NCBI RefSeq assembly: GCF_000511385.1
Contig: NC_023137.1
Location: 491,001-555,000 of the forward strand
DNA length: 64,000 nucleotides
From: Phaeobacter gallaeciensis DSM 26640
Lineage (GTDB): Bacteria; Pseudomonadota; Alphaproteobacteria; Rhodobacterales; Rhodobacteraceae
Direction of reading: 5' to 3'
A program made the translations under genes and the position numbers. Each line of letters starts with the position of its first letter. The stretch's first letter is position 1. The notes beneath the pieces were generated by a model. The model was not told the DNA's origin and searched no databases. It saw nothing but the letters and a program-made list of their open reading frames with translations. This document shows positions 19,733 to 27,251 of the stretch, piece after piece.

Positions 19733-20373
19733 AGAGTTTTGTCCTCAAACTGGCAGAGATCGCGGATGATGCAGGTGGGGCACATCGGTTTGCGAGCCTT
19801 GCAATGATATCGTCCGTGCAGGATCAGCCAATGATGGGCATGGAGCTGAAAATCTGCCGGAATATTGTCTTCGATGGCGCGTTCGACCGCATCGACATCC
19901 TTGCCCGGCGCAATGCCCGCCCGGTTGCCAACCCGAAAGATATGAGTGTCCACCGCCTGTGCGGGCTGGCGCCACCACATGTTCAGAACCACATTCGCCG
20001 TCTTGCGCCCGACGCCGGGCAGGGATTGCAAGGCAGCGCGGGAATTGGGCACCACGCCGCCGTAATCCTCGACCAGAATGCGCGACATCTTGATCACGTT
20101 CTTGGCCTTCTGGCGGTATAGACCAATGGTCTTGATATGTTCGGTCAGCCCCTCTTCGCCCAGATCCAGCATCTTCTGCGGGGTATCCGCGATCTGAAAC
20201 AGCGCGCGTGTTGCCTTGTTGACACCCGCATCCGTAGCCTGCGCTGACAGCGCCACCGCCACCACCAATGTGTAGACGTTGACATGCTCCAATTCGCCCT
20301 TGGGCTCTGGATCCGCTGCCTGAAACCGCGTGAAGATCTCACGCAGGGTGTGATAATCGAGTTGCTTTGCCAT
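19729..20373 (-). CDS. nth: Endonuclease III (DNA glycosylase/AP lyase)
   Basis: The 214-residue base-excision repair enzyme has the helix-hairpin-helix LPGVGRKTANVVLN with the catalytic lysine, the Asp-containing VDTHIFRVGNR, and a C-terminal [4Fe-4S] motif C-x6-C-x2-C-x5-C in CKARKPMCPTCIIRDLC. The frame runs open upstream to 20754, but the ATG at 20373 gives the normal length and the typical start MAKQLDYHTLREIF. It is divergent from the Ada-like alkyltransferase gene, another DNA repair function. Confidence 0.95.
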   Translation of the reverse strand: MAKQLDYHTLREIFTRFQAADPEPKGELEHVNVYTLVVAVALSAQATDAGVNKATRALFQIADTPQKMLDLGEEGLTEHIKTIGLYRQKAKNVIKMSRILVEDYGGVVPNSRAALQSLPGVGRKTANVVLNMWWRQPAQAVDTHIFRVGNRAGIAPGKDVDAVERAIEDNIPADFQLHAHHWLILHGRYHCKARKPMCPTCIIRDLCQFEDKTL

Positions 20374-20550
20374 CGCGGTCCTTAATGCCGCGCAGGGTCC
20401 CCCGGCGCAAACAGAAAAGCCACGATAGGTGAGCGAAGCGTTACCCTGTGGTGATGGACCCATAGTCGGCTGTTCGCGCAAGATCCGGGTCGCGCTGCGG
20501 GGGCGTGATCCTATACTGAAGGGCAGCAGTACCGGACGGGAGGGTCTCTC

Positions 20551-21408
20551 ATGAACATGCAGGCACGCGAACAGAGCTATCACTACGGCGTCATGCGCCG
20601 CGCGATTGAGCTGATTGACGAGGGCGGCGAGGCTCTGACTCTGGCCGAACTGGCCGCCGCCATGGATATGAGCCCGGCGCATTTTCAACGCCTGTTCTCG
20701 GCCTGGGTTGGTGTCTCCCCCAAGCGTTACCAGCAGTATCTGCGCCTTGGCCACGCTAAAAGCCTACTGCAAGATCACTTCACCACGCTGGAAGCGGCCC
20801 ACGCGGTTGGTCTTTCCGGCAGTGGTCGGCTGCATGATCTGTTCCTGCGCTGGGAGGCGATGAGCCCCGGTGAATACGCCCGCAAGGGGGCCGGTCTGCG
20901 CATCCTCTGGGGTTGGTTTGACAGCCCGTTCGGACTGGTTCTGGTGATGGGCACGGAGAAGGGGATCTGTGGTATGGGCTTTGCCGCAGAAACCGGGGCG
21001 GAGCCGACCATGGCCGATATGCGCAGCCGCTGGCCCGATGCCGATTTTGTCGAAGATCCGATGGCCCTGCGCGCGATGGTGGAGGCGATTTTTGATCAGC
21101 GGGGCGAGGCCGCACTGCATATGATTGGCGCGCCCTTGCAGATCAAGGTCTGGGAGGCGCTGTTGCGCATCCCCTCGGGTCAGGTCACCACCTATTCCGA
21201 GATTGCCCATGCCATCGGCGCGCCCCGTGCTGTGCGCGCCGTCGGCACGGCGGTGGGGCGCAACCCGGTCAGCTGGCTGATCCCCTGTCACCGTGCGCTG
21301 CGCAAATCCGGTGCCCTTGGCGGGTATCACTGGGGCCTGCCGGTCAAACGCGCGATGCTGGCCTATGAGGCGGCGCGCGATGAGGGGCAGCAGGACGGCG
21401 CGGCCTGA
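20551..21408 (+). CDS. Ada-like fusion: AraC helix-turn-helix plus O6-alkylguanine-DNA alkyltransferase
   Basis: The 285-residue protein joins an AraC-type DNA-binding domain (residues about 15-115, two HTHs, ending AMSPGEYARKG) to an Ogt/Ada C-terminal methyltransferase. The latter's acceptor cysteine is Cys246 in LIPCHRALRKSGALGGY. It lacks the N-terminal zinc/phosphotriester domain (Ada Cys38), so it can repair O6-alkylguanine but should not be activated by the classical Ada route. Such shortened Ada proteins are common in alphaproteobacteria. GGGAGGG precedes the ATG. Its 3' end overlaps a convergent small gene by 46 bases. Confidence 0.93.
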   Translation: MNMQAREQSYHYGVMRRAIELIDEGGEALTLAELAAAMDMSPAHFQRLFSAWVGVSPKRYQQYLRLGHAKSLLQDHFTTLEAAHAVGLSGSGRLHDLFLRWEAMSPGEYARKGAGLRILWGWFDSPFGLVLVMGTEKGICGMGFAAETGAEPTMADMRSRWPDADFVEDPMALRAMVEAIFDQRGEAALHMIGAPLQIKVWEALLRIPSGQVTTYSEIAHAIGAPRAVRAVGTAVGRNPVSWLIPCHRALRKSGALGGYHWGLPVKRAMLAYEAARDEGQQDGAA

Positions 21409-21647
21409 CCGGAATCTGCCTCACCCTGATCCACGCGCCGCTCAAACAGGCGCCGCAGCAGTCCGGGGCGTTTGGCGGTTGGCTCCGGATCTGTCTCGGC
21501 CTGCGCTGCAGCTCTGGCAGCTTCCTCAGCTGCCCCCCGGATTTGCGCGGCATCTCGTTCCAATTCATAGGATTTGGGAAACCGGCGCTGCGCCTCCCAT
21601 TTGTCCTTGCCCAGCGTGATCAGAACAATCCAGTCATAGGTCAACAT
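21363..21647 (-). CDS. Small hypothetical protein, convergently overlapping the Ada-like gene
   Basis: The 94-residue product starts MLTYDWIVLITLGKDKW with AAGGAGAG six bases upstream of the ATG, a strong translation signal. The middle is Ala/Glu-rich and probably helical (AAEEAARAAAQAE), and an Arg-rich stretch PGLLRRLFERR follows. Its last 46 bases overlap the end of the alkyltransferase gene on the other strand. It is divergent from the WYL regulator, with a palindrome between the two starts. The family is unknown to me. Confidence 0.62.
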   Translation of the reverse strand: MLTYDWIVLITLGKDKWEAQRRFPKSYELERDAAQIRGAAEEAARAAAQAETDPEPTAKRPGLLRRLFERRVDQGEADSGQAAPSCCPSSRAAS

Positions 21648-21688
21648 GGTGTCTCTCCTTCTGTCTGAAACGAGAAAACCACAACGCT

Positions 21689-21707
21689 GCTGACACGCTT
21701 TGTCAGC
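21689..21707. promoter_or_regulatory. Palindrome between the WYL regulator and small divergent gene
   Basis: GCTGACA at 21689-21695 and TGTCAGC at 21701-21707 form a perfect 7-base inverted repeat with a 5-base centre. Two further TGTCAG half-sites follow at 21723-21728 and 21733-21738. This clustering just before the regulator start suggests autoregulation. Confidence 0.5.
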
Positions 21708-21749
21708 GGGGCGTGCTAAGATGTCAGCAGCCTGTCAGTGGAGAAACCC

Positions 21750-22457
21750 ATGGAACGAACCGGTCGCCTGTTCGAAGTCATCCAGATTTTGCGCGCCGCC
21801 AGCGCCCCGATCCGGGCGGAGGATCTGGCGGAGAAGCTTGAGGTCTCAAAGCGGACCGTCTACCGCGATATTGCGGCACTTCAGGGAATGCGAACTCCGA
21901 TCGAGGGGGAGGCAGGTATCGGATATATGCTGCGCAAGGGCTATGACCTGCCGCCGCTCAACTTTGACGATGAAGAGCTGGAGGCGCTTTATGTGGGGCT
22001 GTCCATGCTGATCCGCACTGGCGATGGCGCCCTGCAGGAGGCCGCCATAAGGGTCTGTCGCAAGGTGACGGAATGTCGCTCTCCCGGGGATCGGCTGCAG
22101 GTCGCCCCCTGGGGTGGCGCGCCGCAGGATGACCCCGAACTGGGCTGTGTATCGAAGGGGCTGCTGCGTCAGGCCGTCCGCGAAAGCCGTAAACTGCGGC
22201 TCACCTATCTTGGGCCTGACAGTGGTGAAACCCAGCGCGTTCTGCGCCCGTTGGCGCTGATCTACAATGTCGAGACCACGCTGCTGGCCGCCTGGTGCGA
22301 ATTGCGCGGCGGCTTTCGCCACTTCCGCACCGACCGGATGCTTTGCGCTGATCTGCTGGAGGATAGCTTTGCCGCCGAGGCAGATATGCTGCGCAAGCTC
22401 TGGATGGACCAAGGTGGCGGCGTACTTGGCGATGAAGAGGGTGTCGCCTCAGCTTAA
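21750..22457 (+). CDS. YafY-type transcriptional regulator (HTH plus WYL domain)
   Basis: The 235-residue protein has an N-terminal winged helix (RTGRLFEVIQILRA, then EDLAEKLEVSKRTVYRDIAAL) and a C-terminal WYL domain with LRLTYLGPDSGETQRVLRPLAL. Here the WYL core motif is replaced by related residues. WYL regulators sense nucleic acids or small ligands and are often tied to stress responses. GGAG lies six bases before the ATG at 21750; a GTG at 21738 is the alternative. It is probably autoregulated through the TGTCAG cluster upstream. Confidence 0.87.
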   Translation: MERTGRLFEVIQILRAASAPIRAEDLAEKLEVSKRTVYRDIAALQGMRTPIEGEAGIGYMLRKGYDLPPLNFDDEELEALYVGLSMLIRTGDGALQEAAIRVCRKVTECRSPGDRLQVAPWGGAPQDDPELGCVSKGLLRQAVRESRKLRLTYLGPDSGETQRVLRPLALIYNVETTLLAAWCELRGGFRHFRTDRMLCADLLEDSFAAEADMLRKLWMDQGGGVLGDEEGVASA

Positions 22458-22582
22458 AGCAGAGATTGGGCAGGTTTTCGCCGAGCGGAAAAGGCGTTAC
22501 CTTGTGGTGGCAGCACCGCAGCACGATATTCTACCGGATGCACGGGCGCTGCCCGGATTGAGCAAGCAAAAGGCAGATTTTG

Positions 22583-23242
22583 ATGATGCAGATGAAACTT
22601 ACCACCGCCGCCATTGTGGCCGCTGGCCTTGGCCTGACCGCCTGTACCGATCCCGCAACCATCGGAACCCCCGGCAGCAAAACCCAGAACGGTGCGCTGA
22701 TTGGCGGCCTGATCGGTGCGGGCGTTGGCGCCGCTGCTAATGATTCTGACCGTGGTCTGGGTGCTGTTACCGGTGCGCTGGTCGGGGCTGCTGCTGGCAG
22801 CGTGATCGGCAACCAGCTGGACGCACAGGAGCGCGAGCTGCGCCAGTCGATCTCCAATGATGGCATTTCTATCGTCAACACTGGCGACCGCCTGATCGTG
22901 TCGCTGCCGAATGACCTCACCTTTGCCACCGATAGCGCGGCGGTTTCGCCTGCGGTGCGCTCTGACCTGAACAAAGTGGCCAGCAGTCTGGTGCGCTATC
23001 CCAACAGCCAGGTTCAGGTGATCGGCCACACCGACAGTGATGGTGACGCGGGTTATAATCAGGGTCTGTCCGAACGCCGTGCCAATGCGGTTGCCGACCA
23101 GATCCAGGCCGGTGGCGTGCCTTACAACCGCGTACAGATCATTGGCCGTGGTGAGAGCCAGCCAGTTGCCTCAAACCTCACCGCTGAGGGCAAGGCGCAG
23201 AATCGCCGCGTCGAAATTGTGGTGATCCCGCAAGGCGCCTGA
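22583..23242 (+). CDS. OmpA-family lipoprotein with glycine-zipper domain (YiaD-like)
   Basis: The 219-residue protein has a lipoprotein signal with lipobox LTAC (Cys about residue 20), then a glycine zipper (GALIGGLIGAGVGAAA and GALVGAAAGSVIG, residues about 37-75). An OmpA domain follows with QVIGHTDSDGD and LSERRANAVADQI. It should link the outer membrane to peptidoglycan. Two adjacent ATGs (22583, 22586) are possible starts. It is followed by a strong terminator. Confidence 0.92.
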   Translation: MMQMKLTTAAIVAAGLGLTACTDPATIGTPGSKTQNGALIGGLIGAGVGAAANDSDRGLGAVTGALVGAAAGSVIGNQLDAQERELRQSISNDGISIVNTGDRLIVSLPNDLTFATDSAAVSPAVRSDLNKVASSLVRYPNSQVQVIGHTDSDGDAGYNQGLSERRANAVADQIQAGGVPYNRVQIIGRGESQPVASNLTAEGKAQNRRVEIVVIPQGA

Positions 23243-23276
23243 TTTCCGGTTTCACGGTAAAGGCTGAGAGACAACA

Positions 23277-23305
23277 GGGCTGCGCCTCATGGCGCGGCCC
23301 TTTTT
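23277..23305 (+). terminator. Rho-independent terminator of the OmpA lipoprotein gene
   Basis: GGGCTGCGCC at 23277-23286 pairs with GGCGCGGCCC at 23291-23300 (one G-U pair) around the TCAT loop. It is followed directly by TTTTT. Confidence 0.85.
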
Positions 23306-23451
23306 CTGTGCGTTTACGCGTCACGAAAGGGCAGCGGGGTGCGTATTGTGAACTTATGCACATCCACTGCGCAGGCTTTGGGCTTTTCTTGAGGTGTAAC
23401 CGGCATAGGTTTGTCCAAGACAGAAATTCAAAAGCAAAAAGGCATCCTTCC

Positions 23452-23994
23452 ATGTCCGATCCCAAAATCCTCACCATTTCCGGCTCGCTGCGCGCCGGGG
23501 CCACCAATCGCAAACTGCTGGCCGAAGCCGCGCGCCTGTTTGGGCCTGCCGAGGTGACAGAGGCTGATCTCAATCTGCCGCTCTATGATGGCGATGATGA
23601 ACAGGCCAGCGGTATTCCCGCAGCCGTTCAGACACTTGCGGATCAGATCTCGGCGGCGGATGCGGTGATTATCTCCACCCCGGAATACAATGGTGCGCCT
23701 TCCGGTGTGCTGAAAAACGCCCTCGACTGGGTCAGCCGCACCAGCAGCAAGCCCTGGCAAGACAAGCCCGTCGCTATCATGTCTGCGGCTGCGGGTCGTG
23801 CCGGAGGCGAGAAATCGCAGATGCTGCTACGCACATTCCTGGTGCCATTCCAGCCTCGCGTTTTGACTGCTCCACAGGTGCATCTGGCAGCCTCGCATTC
23901 GGAGTTTGACGAGGGCGGCCGCCTGCTGAGTGAGCTATATACTGAAACGCTTGAGGCGTTGATGACGGCGCTACGGGCCGAAATCGTGCGCTGA
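23452..23994 (+). CDS. NADPH-dependent FMN reductase family protein
   Basis: This 180-residue flavodoxin-like oxidoreductase has the FMN phosphate loop SGSLRAGATNRKLL (residues 9-22) and the second flavin loop STPEYNGAPSGVLKNALDWVSR near residue 75, as in chromate/quinone reductases such as ChrR and YieF. It probably reduces quinones or other electrophiles with NAD(P)H. The ATG at 23452 is preferred to longer in-frame starts because the family begins at this SGSLR motif. It is a single gene. Confidence 0.9.
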   Translation: MSDPKILTISGSLRAGATNRKLLAEAARLFGPAEVTEADLNLPLYDGDDEQASGIPAAVQTLADQISAADAVIISTPEYNGAPSGVLKNALDWVSRTSSKPWQDKPVAIMSAAAGRAGGEKSQMLLRTFLVPFQPRVLTAPQVHLAASHSEFDEGGRLLSELYTETLEALMTALRAEIVR

Positions 23995-24010
23995 AACAGA
24001 CAAAGACCCC

Positions 24011-24047
24011 CAACAGGCCCGGTGTTCGTATTGTCCCGGGCCTGTTG
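24011..24047. terminator. Terminator after the FMN reductase gene
   Basis: A perfect 11-base stem is formed by CAACAGGCCCG at 24011-24021 and its complement at 24037-24047, with a 15-base loop. TCTTGTG follows. It may also serve the convergent VOC gene. Confidence 0.7.
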
Positions 24048-24072
24048 TCTTGTGGGCTAGGGCGGGCAATGG

Positions 24073-24489
24073 CTACCCATCGCGTGTCGGCTCATCCGGG
24101 TTGCTGGAGAAAAGTGCAATCTTATTGCCCTGCGGATCACGCAGATACCCCACGTAGAACCCCGCACTATAAGCCGCGCGAAACCCCGGCGCGCCGTCGT
24201 CTGTTCCCCCTGCCGCCACTGCGGCGGCATGCAAGCTGCGCACCTGCGCCTGAGTGTTGGCCTGAAAGGCAACCATCACCCCATTGCCCGCCGCAGCAGG
24301 CGCGCCGTCAAACGGGTGTTTCACGTAGACATCCGGCGCGGTCGGAACCTCTCCCTCTGCCACTGGCAGGGCAAAGCTGAGGCCGTCGGGCCCTTCGCTG
24401 AACTCGTAGCCAAGTGCCGGCAGGAATGCGGTATAAAACGCCCGGGCGCGGGTCATGTCATTGGTACCGATGGTGATATAGGCGATCAT
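24073..24489 (-). CDS. VOC superfamily (glyoxalase/bleomycin resistance-like) protein
   Basis: The 138-residue protein has two beta-alpha-beta-beta-beta repeats: AYITIGTNDMTRARAFYTAFL at the start and YVGYLRDPQGNKIALF at the end, the usual VOC pattern. The activity is unknown. The ATG at 24489 is preferred to a TTG at 24516 that lies in the end of the upstream FAD enzyme gene. It follows that gene by 23 bases on the same strand. Confidence 0.88.
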   Translation of the reverse strand: MIAYITIGTNDMTRARAFYTAFLPALGYEFSEGPDGLSFALPVAEGEVPTAPDVYVKHPFDGAPAAAGNGVMVAFQANTQAQVRSLHAAAVAAGGTDDGAPGFRAAYSAGFYVGYLRDPQGNKIALFSSNPDEPTRDG

Positions 24490-24512
24490 CTCTCGGCCCC
24501 CTGGCCTGTTAT

Positions 24513-25580
24513 TCAAAAGTTGTCTTCGACCCGGAAACCTTCGGGGATATCATCCTTCCCGTCCAGCAGAAGATCGGCCATGGTTTCGGCCACTTTAGGC
24601 GCCATGCCAAAGCCAATCTTGAAGCCCCCGTTGGCGATGAAATGACCGCGCCGATCTGGCCAGCTCCCCAGCATTGGCGCGCGCGAGCGGGCGCGGGGGC
24701 GCACCCCGGCCCAGCGTTCGATCACCTCAGCTCCGTGCAGAACCGGCAGCGCTGCGCGCGCACGCTCAATCACATCGTCCAGCTGGGCATCGGTGCTGCT
24801 GGGATCCTCAAACTCGCGTTCACTGGTGGAGCCTATGGCCAATGTCCCATCCGCATGGGGAATGATGTGCAGCCCATCCGCATAAAGCTGTGGCACCTCC
24901 GGCCCTTCGGCAAAGCGCAGGAGTGCAGCCTGACCCTTCACACCATTGCCCAAGGTCTTGCCTGCCGCCGGGCCGTCGGGACCTGCCAGCATCCGGTTCA
25001 GTTCCAGCAACCCGGCATAGCCCTTGGCATGGACCACCAGCCCCTGATCGGTGCCCTCTGCCTGCACCTCAACACCCATGACCGCAAGCCCCGCTACCAA
25101 AGCGGCACAGGCGCGGCGGGGGTGCATCCGGGCGCTCAGCGTGTCGTGGATCACATAGCCCGTGGCGCTGGGCGGCACCCATGGTCCCATCTCAGAGACC
25201 GGGCAGACTCGCCATTCGGCCTCGCCCTTCCAATAGGTCTGGGCCGAGGCCTCGCGGGCGTGGGCCAGATCCAACGTGCGCTGATCATGGATCGGTTGCA
25301 GCCGACCGGTGCGACCATAACCGGGAGAGATCCCGCCGGTGTCCTCAACCTCGGCCCAGAACCGATCAGCCATCAGCAGGCTTTCCAGCTGGTACTGTTT
25401 CTTGGGGTTCCAGTTCTCCGGCACATGCGGGGCCAGCGCGCCGACCAGCCCGCCGCTGGAACCGGCGCCCGCCCCAAACGGATCAATCACCTGCACCGAT
25501 GCGCCGCGGCGTGCGCAGGTCCAGGCGATCGAGAGCCCAAAGATCCCTGCGCCCCGGACGGTGATATCTGCCATTGCCAT
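24513..25580 (-). CDS. DAO-family FAD oxidoreductase, candidate split MnmC oxidase
   Basis: This 355-residue flavoenzyme has an N-terminal Rossmann motif (VRGAGIFGLSIAWTCARRGA), the DAO-family loop GSSGGLVGALAPH, and a C-terminal GVRPRARSRAPMLGSW with IANGGFKIGFG. It is divergent from mnmD, 58 bases away. In E. coli these two activities are one protein, MnmC, whose FAD half removes the carboxymethyl group from cmnm5U34 of tRNA. I infer that this gene may supply the missing half; a glycine or D-amino acid oxidase is the alternative. Two ATGs (25580, 25574) are possible starts. Confidence 0.8.
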   Translation of the reverse strand: MAMADITVRGAGIFGLSIAWTCARRGASVQVIDPFGAGAGSSGGLVGALAPHVPENWNPKKQYQLESLLMADRFWAEVEDTGGISPGYGRTGRLQPIHDQRTLDLAHAREASAQTYWKGEAEWRVCPVSEMGPWVPPSATGYVIHDTLSARMHPRRACAALVAGLAVMGVEVQAEGTDQGLVVHAKGYAGLLELNRMLAGPDGPAAGKTLGNGVKGQAALLRFAEGPEVPQLYADGLHIIPHADGTLAIGSTSEREFEDPSSTDAQLDDVIERARAALPVLHGAEVIERWAGVRPRARSRAPMLGSWPDRRGHFIANGGFKIGFGMAPKVAETMADLLLDGKDDIPEGFRVEDNF

Positions 25581-25638
25581 TTTCGCACCCTTTCGCCAGT
25601 GTCGCGCCGTTCCACCGCATCACTTAGGGGATAATAGC

Positions 25639-26337
25639 ATGGCAGACCAGCAGGCGCGGCTCAGCTGGCGGGATGGCAGCATTCCGGTATCCGATCAGTT
25701 CGACGATCCCTATTTCTCCATCCACGATGGGCTGGCCGAGACGGAGCATGTGTTTCTGGACGGCAATGATCTGGCCACCCGCTTTGCCAGCGCCGCAGAG
25801 GTGGGGACCGATTTCCACATTGCCGAGCTGGGCTTTGGCACCGGTCTGAACCTGTTGGCCGCCTGGCGCGCCTGGGAGAGGGCGCAGGAGGGCTGCGCCG
25901 CGCCATCGGTTCTGCATTTCACCAGTTTCGAAGCCTTCCCGATGGCGACGGACGACATGGCCCGCGCACTGGAAGCCTTTCCCGAGGTGGCGCCCTGGGC
26001 CGAACGGTTTCTGGCGGACTGGGGCGGCACAGGTCTGTGTGATCTGGGCACTTTGCGTGTCACCGTCATCACCGGCGACGCCCGCGTGTCGCTGCCAGAC
26101 TGGACAGGGGCGGCGGACGCATGGTTTCTGGACGGGTTTTCACCGGCCAAGAACCCGGAGCTGTGGCAGGAGGATCTGCTCGCCGCTGTCGCGGGGCACA
26201 CTCGCGCGGGTGGCACTGCGGCAACCTACACCGCAGCGGGATTTGTCCGCCGGGGGTTGGAGGCTGCCGGGTTCGAGGTCACGCGTACGCCCGGTTTCGG
26301 GCGCAAGCGGCATATGACAAAGGCACTCCTGCGATGA
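25639..26337 (+). CDS. mnmD: tRNA 5-(aminomethyl)-2-thiouridine methyltransferase MnmD
   Basis: The 232-residue SAM-dependent enzyme performs the last step of mnm5(s2)U34 formation in tRNA. It matches the methyltransferase half of MnmC: WRDGSIPVSDQFDDPYFS, the SAM loop IAELGFGTGLNLLAAW, and the catalytic region WFLDGFSPAKNPELW with TYTAAGFVRRGLEAAGF. The FAD half of MnmC is not fused here but may be encoded by the divergent gene. The ATG at 25639 gives the standard start. Its stop overlaps the next start in ATGA. Confidence 0.94.
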   Translation: MADQQARLSWRDGSIPVSDQFDDPYFSIHDGLAETEHVFLDGNDLATRFASAAEVGTDFHIAELGFGTGLNLLAAWRAWERAQEGCAAPSVLHFTSFEAFPMATDDMARALEAFPEVAPWAERFLADWGGTGLCDLGTLRVTVITGDARVSLPDWTGAADAWFLDGFSPAKNPELWQEDLLAAVAGHTRAGGTAATYTAAGFVRRGLEAAGFEVTRTPGFGRKRHMTKALLR

Positions 26338-27251
26338 CCATGCGCCCTGATGCAAAAATACTTGAACCGCGCCGAGAACCCTTGACCCAGAAGAACAACG
26401 TCACGGCAGGCGTCCTGTTGATGATCGCGGCGACCGTTGTCTTTGCCTCGCAGGACGCAATCTCGCGGCATCTGGCCGGGGAGTACAACACCTTTATGGT
26501 GATCATGGTGCGCTACTGGTTCTTTGCGCTCTTTGTGATCGCGCTTGCCGCGCGCGCACCTGGAGGCATTCGCGCCACAGCCCGCACCGATCAGCTGGGT
26601 TTGCAGATCTTTCGCGGGGTGCTGCTGGTCGCGGAAATCTGCGTGGCGGTTTATGCTTTTACCGTGCTGGGGCTGGTCGAAAGCGTGGCGGTCTTCATCT
26701 GCTACCCGCTCTTGGTGGCGGCCCTGAGCGGGCCGGTGCTGGGGGAGCAGGTGGGCTGGCGGCGGTGGGCGGCGATTTCGGTGGGGTTGATCGGTGTACT
26801 GATCATCCTGCAACCCGGTATTGGTGTCTTTGACCCCCTGGCGATCATCCCGTTTGTCTCGGCGCTGATGTTTGCGCTCTATGGGCTGATCACCCGCTAT
26901 GCCGCGCGGCGCGACAGCACGGCGACGAGTTTCTTCTGGACGGGCGTTGCAGGCATGGTGGCGATGACCCTTGTGGGCATCTGGTTCTGGGAGCCGATGA
27001 GCCAGAGAGACTGGATCTGGATGGCCATTCTGTGCCTGACAGGGGTGACCGGGCATTGGCTGCTGATCAAATGCTATGAGATGGCCGAGGCGAGCGCGGT
27101 GCAGCCCTTTGCCTATTTCCACCTGATCTGGGCGGCGGTGCTTGGGGTGGTGGTGTTTGGCGAGGTGATCCGCACCAATGTGGCCATCGGTGCGACCATC
27201 ATCGTGGCGGCGGGGCTGTTCACCCTATGGCGCGAACGCGTCAAGGGTTGA
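26334..27251 (+). CDS. DMT superfamily (EamA) transporter
   Basis: The 305-residue protein has ten predicted transmembrane helices in two EamA repeats after a short soluble start. VFASQDAISRHLAGEY and the second-repeat YFHLIWAAVLGVVVFGE are typical of this group. The substrate is unknown. It is translationally coupled to mnmD by a four-base overlap. Its last 27 bases overlap the convergent lytic transglycosylase gene. Confidence 0.9.
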   Translation: MTMRPDAKILEPRREPLTQKNNVTAGVLLMIAATVVFASQDAISRHLAGEYNTFMVIMVRYWFFALFVIALAARAPGGIRATARTDQLGLQIFRGVLLVAEICVAVYAFTVLGLVESVAVFICYPLLVAALSGPVLGEQVGWRRWAAISVGLIGVLIILQPGIGVFDPLAIIPFVSALMFALYGLITRYAARRDSTATSFFWTGVAGMVAMTLVGIWFWEPMSQRDWIWMAILCLTGVTGHWLLIKCYEMAEASAVQPFAYFHLIWAAVLGVVVFGEVIRTNVAIGATIIVAAGLFTLWRERVKG

